From positions 9,717 through 20,795 of the forward strand of contig JAOZLN010000005.1 in assembly GCA_029934845.1 (NCBI GenBank): a DNA stretch of 11,079 bases. Reading direction: 5' to 3'. The position numbers and the translations under genes were made by a program. The notes beneath the pieces were generated by a model that did no database searches, was not told where the DNA came from, and worked only from the letters and a program-made list of their open reading frames with translations. The stretch comes from Candidatus Sabulitectum sp. (GTDB taxonomy: Bacteria > Fermentibacterota > Fermentibacteria > Fermentibacterales > JCC-6). Below are positions 6,890-11,079 of the stretch, one piece after another (within the stretch, counting starts at the first letter, position 1; each line of letters opens with the position of its first letter).

Positions 6890-7726
6890 TCACCTTCCTT
6901 CAATTTGTATTACCAGTACAGGAAGATTGTAGAGTTCCGAATAACCATGTGTAGTAGGGTATCCGCAATAAGCATCTGCGGGATTTAGGAAGAGATACTT
7001 GCCATTTGGAGATACTTCTGTTTGAAGAAAAGAGATTGTGTTTAGTAAGATAGAATCATGCTCAGAAGGGACTAATAGGGAATGTATAAATTCATTGCCA
7101 ATGTATATTCCAAGTTCGTTACTGTATTCGGATCCACTCTCTCTTCTAGTGGTCCACGTGGTGCATGTGCTATTATTTGAACTGCATACAATAGTGAAAG
7201 GATGCTCTTCCGCGCCCCTAGATCCTGTTTCATCATAGAGAGCAATTTCACCATTCTCCATGTTTATGGTTCTTCCAATTGTACTACCACCAAGATTTAA
7301 TACTTTATTGTCGGGTGAAAAGCTGTATGTACTTGTTACTTGTTCATCCAAATTGACAAGTGAAGTTAAAAGGTTACTTGTCCCATTAAAGCAATTAACA
7401 AGGTATGTCCCTGCTCCATAAGCTGGATGACATAGAAAGTTGCCATCTGAAGAAATAGTTGGCCTCCAGCACCAATCCAGCGGAGTTTGAGGATTTACCG
7501 TTCTCTGGAGAGTACAATCATTGTTAAAAACATAGATGTATCCTGGATTCTCCAGGTTAGCTTGAAGCATGCAACTGAAAGTAGAGACTGAACCATCCTG
7601 CGAAATTGCGGCACTATACATACCAAGTTCTTCCAGTGGAATTTCTAGAAAAGAACCATCAGAATACATAAAGCAAGCATAGGGCTGCTCGTTAGGAGTA
7701 TTCGGAGAGTTATTCCCGGTAGACAT
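6890..7726 (-). CDS. Beta-propeller-like protein without signal peptide (possible 3' part of a split gene)
   Basis: From ATG 7726 the product has 278 residues; GTG at 7729 would add one. The family is not recognised. Short repeats of the TolB/WD40-like type 'hydrophobic-S-x-D/N-G' occur at ISQDG (about 41-45), ISSDG (91-95), FSPDN (136-140) and VSPNG (238-242), each followed by a beta-strand pattern, so a beta-propeller is likely. The protein has several cysteines and many Asn/Ser/Thr, like exported proteins here, yet it has no signal peptide and no strong ribosome binding site at a good distance. Its start overlaps the stop of the upstream gene (TGATG or GTGA), and the exoprotein gene follows four bases after its stop. 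It is either made by translational coupling or is the displaced C-terminal half of the 186-residue protein upstream. Confidence 0.75.
   Translation of the reverse strand: MSTGNNSPNTPNEQPYACFMYSDGSFLEIPLEELGMYSAAISQDGSVSTFSCMLQANLENPGYIYVFNNDCTLQRTVNPQTPLDWCWRPTISSDGNFLCHPAYGAGTYLVNCFNGTSNLLTSLVNLDEQVTSTYSFSPDNKVLNLGGSTIGRTINMENGEIALYDETGSRGAEEHPFTIVCSSNNSTCTTWTTRRESGSEYSNELGIYIGNEFIHSLLVPSEHDSILLNTISFLQTEVSPNGKYLFLNPADAYCGYPTTHGYSELYNLPVLVIQIEGR
6893..6898 (-). promoter_or_regulatory. Ribosome binding site inside the end of the upstream gene
   Basis: GGAAGG on the minus strand lies in the last codons of the propeller-like gene and seven bases before ATG 6885. It selects this ATG over the in-frame ATG at 6903 and suggests that translation of the exoprotein is coupled to that of the gene before it, whose stop (6890-6892) is four bases from the start. 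Confidence 0.7.
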
Positions 7727-8286
7727 CACACACCAACCAGCCTTCCATAGGGAGTATAAGAGTGCCCAATGTCCAAAAGCTCAGCCGCTTCAGGGCGTAT
7801 GCTTTCATCTGGGACATTCCAACCCGCGGGGTCGACGATCATGTGCTCTCGCCAATAGAGTTCTCCTGGAAATACTGCATCAGCATCAATATGAATTTGA
7901 CTTCCAGCCGGGTTGAAGAATGTATGAGTGTTCTGAGCAATTGCTGCTCTCATTCTGCAGTTCAGCCAGTAGCGGTCTTCCCAGGGAATTGTTTCATCTT
8001 TAAGTGTTTCCTCAAGCCAGGGCATGGGGTAACCATCTGTGACTGCTGCCTTAAGCTCTTCGATAGTTACCGCTCTGAAGAGCTCAGTGACTTCAAAGTT
8101 GTCATATTCAGTAAGGGGTGTTGTTGGAATACCAGAATCTGGAATGTATTCATCCTGCCAGGCTTGCTCAGCAATAGTATGAAGTCTGTCAACAAAACCG
8201 GAACCGTTCGCTGTGGACGCCAGCAGGAGAATGATTCCTACACTAAGAGCTGTAATACTTGCCTTCTTCTTTACTTCATGCCTCAT
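7726..8286 (-). CDS. Secreted protein of unknown function, first gene of the operon
   Basis: The 186-residue product starts at ATG 8286 with GGAGG six bases upstream. It opens with a basic stretch (MRHEVKKK), a hydrophobic core and STANG, a clear Sec signal peptide of about 28 residues. The mature part has an acidic first half and a striking aromatic/charged segment, IPWEDRYWLNCRMRAAIAQ (100-118), then HIDADAVFPGELYWREHMIV (132-151). I do not recognise the family. The protein stops after PYGRLVGV, a phrase that looks like the lead-in to a propeller blade, and the following gene in the -1 frame carries propeller-like repeats. It may therefore be the N-terminal half of a longer protein. It is the first gene of the minus-strand operon ending at the terminator near 2866. 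Confidence 0.82.
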   Translation of the reverse strand: MRHEVKKKASITALSVGIILLLASTANGSGFVDRLHTIAEQAWQDEYIPDSGIPTTPLTEYDNFEVTELFRAVTIEELKAAVTDGYPMPWLEETLKDETIPWEDRYWLNCRMRAAIAQNTHTFFNPAGSQIHIDADAVFPGELYWREHMIVDPAGWNVPDESIRPEAAELLDIGHSYTPYGRLVGV

Positions 8287-9063
8287 GGTGTTCCTCCGAT
8301 GCTTGGTTGAATTTATTCAAATCTTTTCCAGTCGCAGAATTATGTACTATTTATGCCTTTCCTGTAGTATTGCCCCTTGACCGGAATAAGACCAGTGTGC
8401 TTATCTCGTTAGTAAGAAAATTACTTGTGATTGACTTTAATAACCGGGGGGGGGCAGTTGTGTCAACAGGCGCAAGATGCACAGTATTGACTCTCACTCT
8501 GTTTCTATGAGTTGTTGAGTGGTGTATATCGGAGATGATACCTTCATCTTTCGTGTATGAAGAACTGAATTCCAGGTTACAGAACGAATGTATTTTTATG
8601 GATTCACAGTTTCTGATGGATATTTTTCTAAAATATCACACGTTTATTGGACAATAGCTCTCAACCAACAGACAAAAGTGTTCCAACTCACAAACCGATG
8701 GCCAGCCATTTCTATATCTATCAAAACAAATATACCCAAATGCCCATGTAGAGCTGTTCTAGAGGTGTTCGATTTCTCTGGTTAAAGAGGCGCATTGCAC
8801 AACACACATAGAGGGTATTCGTTTAACCCTGGACCAGGCAGAGCGACTTTGAAAAAACTGCTCTGGAAGCTGATCTTAACTGTGCATTTCCAATATTCAT
8901 GCTGAACAGCGATCTGAATCTAATCCCGGACGAGACAGTTTTCCCTGAATTCTTCAGCTTTCAAAACAAATTGCTGATCTACATCAGTTGGTGGCACTCT
9001 CCACTATTTTTTCCGGCAGGGCTGGTGTTGTTCTCCGAAGACCGCTTTTGGTATTATACCGCC
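8287..9063. other. Long gene-free region between divergent genes
   Basis: This 777-base stretch lies between the divergent operon start at 8286 and ettA. No ORF in it looks real: the ettA frame stays open back to an ATG at 8899, but those 55 codons do not match the family's N-terminus. It holds an inverted repeat TTGAAT-TT-ATTCAA (8307-8320) about 20 bases upstream of the minus-strand operon start, a run of nine G (8446-8454), and an AT-rich perfect 8-bp hairpin GATATTTT-TCT-AAAATATC (8619-8637). The minus-strand operon promoter must be here but is not clear. The ettA promoter is listed separately. Confidence 0.55.
9028..9057 (+). promoter_or_regulatory. Putative extended -10 promoter directly before ettA
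   Basis: TGGTATTAT (9049-9057) is an extended -10 element: TG, one base, then TATTAT with one mismatch to TATAAT. A weak -35, TTGTTC (9028-9033), is 18 bases upstream. Initiation about seven bases past the -10 falls at 9063-9065, on the A of the ettA start codon. Confidence 0.5.
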
Positions 9064-10743
9064 ATGGCAACAATAGACGACAAGAAAATTATCTATACAA
9101 TGCACAATGTCTCGAAGAGGCATGGAGAGAAGTATGTTCTGAAGGACATATATCTTTCCTATTTTTACGGTGCAAAAATTGGCGTTATCGGCTTGAACGG
9201 CTCGGGGAAATCAACCCTGTTGCGGATTCTGGCCGGTGAAGACACCGATATAATTGGTGAAACCACTTGTGCCCCCGGATTTACCATTGGGTTTCTTAAA
9301 CAGGAACCATATCTTGAGCCAGGCAGAACTGTTCGCCAGATAGTGTCCGAAGGCGTTCAGAATACAGTTGATCTTTTAGCAGAGTACGAAAGTATCGGCA
9401 TTGCCTTCGGAGAGCCTGATGCAGACTATGAACTGCTGGCAGACAGACAGGCTGATCTGCAGGACAAGATAGAAGCCGTAGACGGCTGGAACCTGGATGC
9501 ACGTCTGGACCTGGCCATGGATGCCCTCAGGTGCCCGGCAGCTGATGCGGTGATTGATAATATCTCCGGTGGTGAACGCCGCCGTGTTGCGCTGTGCCGG
9601 CTTCTGCTTCAAAAGCCCGACATACTGCTTCTGGACGAGCCCACCAACCACTTGGATGCGGAAACAGTGGCATGGCTGGAGAGACATCTTCAGCAGTACA
9701 AAGGCACCGTCATAGCAGTTACTCACGATCGTTATTTTCTAGATAATGTAGCCGGTTGGATCCTTGAGCTTGATCGTGGCGAAGGCATTCCCTGGAAGGG
9801 GAACTACTCGCAGTGGCTTGAACAGAAATCACAAAGGCTGGCACAGGAGGAAAAGGGAAACAGCCTTCGGGCAAAAACTCTTGAAAGAGAGCTGGAATGG
9901 GTCAGGATGAGCCCCAAGGGCCAGCATGCGAAAAGCAAATCCAGGATCAGCCGTTATGAGAAGCTTCTGGCAGAGGGGCAGAGAGAGAAGGTAAGAGAGG
10001 TCAGACTGGTTTTTCCTCCGGGACCCAGGCTGGGGTCGGTTGTTATTGAGGCAGAATCTCTGACGAAATCTTTCGGAGATAAACTGCTTTTCAGCGACCT
10101 TACTTTTTCCGTACCTCCCGGGGCCGTAGTGGGCATCGTTGGACCTAATGGAGCGGGAAAAACAACCCTTTTCAAACTCATTGCAGACCAGGAAAAGCCG
10201 GATACCGGTAAAATAAAAATAGGTGAAACTGTCAGCCTGGCCTATGCAGACCAGCTGCGTTCAGAGCTTGATCCCGACAAAACCATATGGGAACAGCTTT
10301 CAGGCGGACAGGAGACAATTAAGCTGGGGGGAACCAGAGAGGTTAACAGCAGGGCGTACTGTTCCTGGTTCAATTTTTCAGGCGGAGATCAACAGAAAAA
10401 GGTTGGTATTCTCTCCGGTGGCGAGCGGAACAGATTGAACCTGGCTCTGATGCTGAAAGAGGGCTCGAATGTTCTTCTGCTGGATGAGCCTACCAACGAT
10501 CTGGATGTGAACACTCTTCGCGCCCTGGAAGAAGGCCTTGATGAATTTGCCGGCTGTGCACTGGTGATCAGCCATGATCGCTGGTTTCTCGACCGGGTCT
10601 GTTCCCACCTTCTTGCCTTTGAAGACGGTGAGATCATCTGGTTTGACGGGAACTGGAGCGAGTACGCAGAATATCGCAGGAAGAAACTTGGTACCGTTGC
10701 CGATCGTCCCCACAGATATGTGTACAGAAAGCTGGAAAGATAA
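9064..10743 (+). CDS. ettA: Energy-dependent translational throttle protein EttA (ABC-F ATPase)
   Basis: EttA is a cytoplasmic ABC-F protein that binds the ribosomal E site and gates the first elongation steps according to ATP/ADP level. The 559-residue product is close to E. coli EttA (555). Two ABC modules are complete: Walker A GLNGSGKST (43-51) and GPNGAGKTT (360-368); signatures SGGERRR (168-174) and SGGERNR (451-457); Walker B with LLLDEPTNHLD (188-198) and LLLDEPTNDLD (471-481), catalytic E192 and E475; H-loops H221 and H504. The EttA-type arm lies at about 95-137, and the linker with EWVRMSPKGQHAKSKSR (278-294) is typical. I start at ATG 9064 because MATIDDKKIIYTMHNVSK aligns with the family start; the frame is open upstream to 8899 but not conserved. 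There is no Shine-Dalgarno sequence before 9064. It appears to be a single gene. Confidence 0.95.
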   Translation: MATIDDKKIIYTMHNVSKRHGEKYVLKDIYLSYFYGAKIGVIGLNGSGKSTLLRILAGEDTDIIGETTCAPGFTIGFLKQEPYLEPGRTVRQIVSEGVQNTVDLLAEYESIGIAFGEPDADYELLADRQADLQDKIEAVDGWNLDARLDLAMDALRCPAADAVIDNISGGERRRVALCRLLLQKPDILLLDEPTNHLDAETVAWLERHLQQYKGTVIAVTHDRYFLDNVAGWILELDRGEGIPWKGNYSQWLEQKSQRLAQEEKGNSLRAKTLERELEWVRMSPKGQHAKSKSRISRYEKLLAEGQREKVREVRLVFPPGPRLGSVVIEAESLTKSFGDKLLFSDLTFSVPPGAVVGIVGPNGAGKTTLFKLIADQEKPDTGKIKIGETVSLAYADQLRSELDPDKTIWEQLSGGQETIKLGGTREVNSRAYCSWFNFSGGDQQKKVGILSGGERNRLNLALMLKEGSNVLLLDEPTNDLDVNTLRALEEGLDEFAGCALVISHDRWFLDRVCSHLLAFEDGEIIWFDGNWSEYAEYRRKKLGTVADRPHRYVYRKLER

Positions 10744-10746
10744 GTT

Positions 10747-10775
10747 TCTTTTCGATGCTCGGCTATCCGAAAAGA
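10747..10775 (+). other. Inverted repeat just after ettA
   Basis: TCTTTTCG (10747-10754) and CGAAAAGA (10768-10775) form a perfect 8-bp stem around a 13-base loop, four bases after the ettA stop codon. There is no T-tract behind it, so it is not a classic intrinsic terminator, though it may stabilise the 3' end or act with Rho. Confidence 0.4.
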
Positions 10776-10878
10776 GACTATAGTTCTAAAATCCCAGGGA
10801 CTCTTCCGCCACATCCCGGTTTTTGTCTTATCACACCCAGGTCAGGATTACTCATTATGACAAATGAAGTAGGGTTAA

Positions 10879-10916
10879 ATGTATGACCCATTGTTTTGCA
10901 TGAAATTTTCATACAT
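10879..10916. repeat. Nested inverted repeats upstream of the last gene (possible operator)
   Basis: ATGTATGA (10879-10886) is the exact reverse complement of TCATACAT (10909-10916). Inside and overlapping it is a second near-palindrome, ATGAAA-T-TTTCAT (10900-10912). Both lie 30-65 bases upstream of the ATG at 10945, where a regulator could bind. A TAAAAT box follows at 10926-10931, without a good -35. Confidence 0.4.
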
Positions 10917-10944
10917 ACTCAGTGTTAAAATATCTGGGGGTTTT

Positions 10945-11079
10945 ATGCGCTTTCTTGTTCTGGGTCTGCTTTTTTGTTTTTCCGTTCTTACCGCATTTGC
11001 TGATCACTCGTTTCTTTCTTCAGAGGAAGAACAGTATCTGCTGGACAATCCCGAAATTCGTTTTGTCAGCCAGAGCAGT
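10945..11079 (+). CDS. Exported protein, N-terminal part (runs off right edge); maybe a periplasmic-binding-domain sensor
   Basis: The frame is open for 45 codons to the window end. ATG at 10945 is preceded by GGGGG (10936-10940), four bases upstream. Residues 1-19 are a clear signal peptide (MRFLVLGLLFCFSVLTAFA, cleaved before DHSF). The mature start LSSEEEQYLLDNPEIRF resembles the 'L-T-x-E-E-x-x-Y-L-x-x-N-P-x-I-R-V' opening of bacterial SBP_bac_3 domains, which in many cases are the sensor part of hybrid histidine kinases or diguanylate cyclases. With only 25 mature residues visible, the signal peptide is firm and the family is a guess. Confidence 0.75.
   Translation, partial: MRFLVLGLLFCFSVLTAFADHSFLSSEEEQYLLDNPEIRFVSQSS

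Noticed and set aside
7762..8310. A 182-codon plus-strand open frame
   Set aside because: Antisense to the signal-peptide gene at 7726-8286, which has a good ribosome binding site and signal peptide.
8899..9063. In-frame 55-codon extension of ettA starting at ATG 8899
   Set aside because: It does not resemble the EttA N-terminus, would make the protein 614 residues against a usual length near 555, and the family start MAxxx-YTMHxV is matched at 9064.

Overview
The window looks like chromosomal DNA from an uncultivated bacterium, probably of the FCB superphylum (a Fermentibacteria/Hyd24-12-like or related lineage). That placement is inference. It rests on a large secreted protein with a C-terminal sorting domain of the type IX secretion (Por) kind, on several other signal-peptide proteins of beta-propeller style, and on moderate base composition. 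I see no insertion sequence, integrase, CRISPR array or rRNA gene.

Left part (1-2600): a secreted protein runs off the left edge on the minus strand (1-362). After a 420-base gap comes a divergent pair, a creatininase-family amidohydrolase (minus, 783-1484, TTG start) and a CofE/F420-0:glutamate-ligase-like protein (plus, 1521-2228). Their start codons are only 36 bases apart. The CofE-like gene overlaps by 14 bases at its 3' end with a small four-helix membrane protein of the Phage_holin_4_2/YvlD family (minus, 2215-2583).

Middle (2600-8290): a self-contained tRNA-Gln(CUG) unit has a near-consensus promoter, encoded CCA and an intrinsic terminator. A minus-strand operon follows, transcribed from about 8290 down to a strong terminator at 2866-2902. 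In transcription order it holds a signal-peptide protein (186 aa), a beta-propeller-like protein without a signal peptide that overlaps the first by 1 or 4 bases, and a 1320-residue modular exoprotein. The exoprotein combines a LytM/M23 peptidase-like domain, an FG-GAP propeller, a fibronectin type III domain, a discoidin-like domain and the sorting domain. The first two genes may be one gene split by a frameshift.

Right part (8290-11079): a 777-base stretch without a convincing gene leads to ettA (9064-10743), an ABC-F translation factor whose start codon sits just after an extended -10 box, suggesting a leaderless mRNA. The window ends in the start of a secreted or periplasmic protein, perhaps a substrate-binding-domain sensor, preceded by nested inverted repeats.

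The strongest leads are the M23-propeller-sorting-domain exoprotein operon with its possible split gene, the creatininase/CofE-like pair, and the putative leaderless ettA. I do not see a clear-cut new defence or mobile system.
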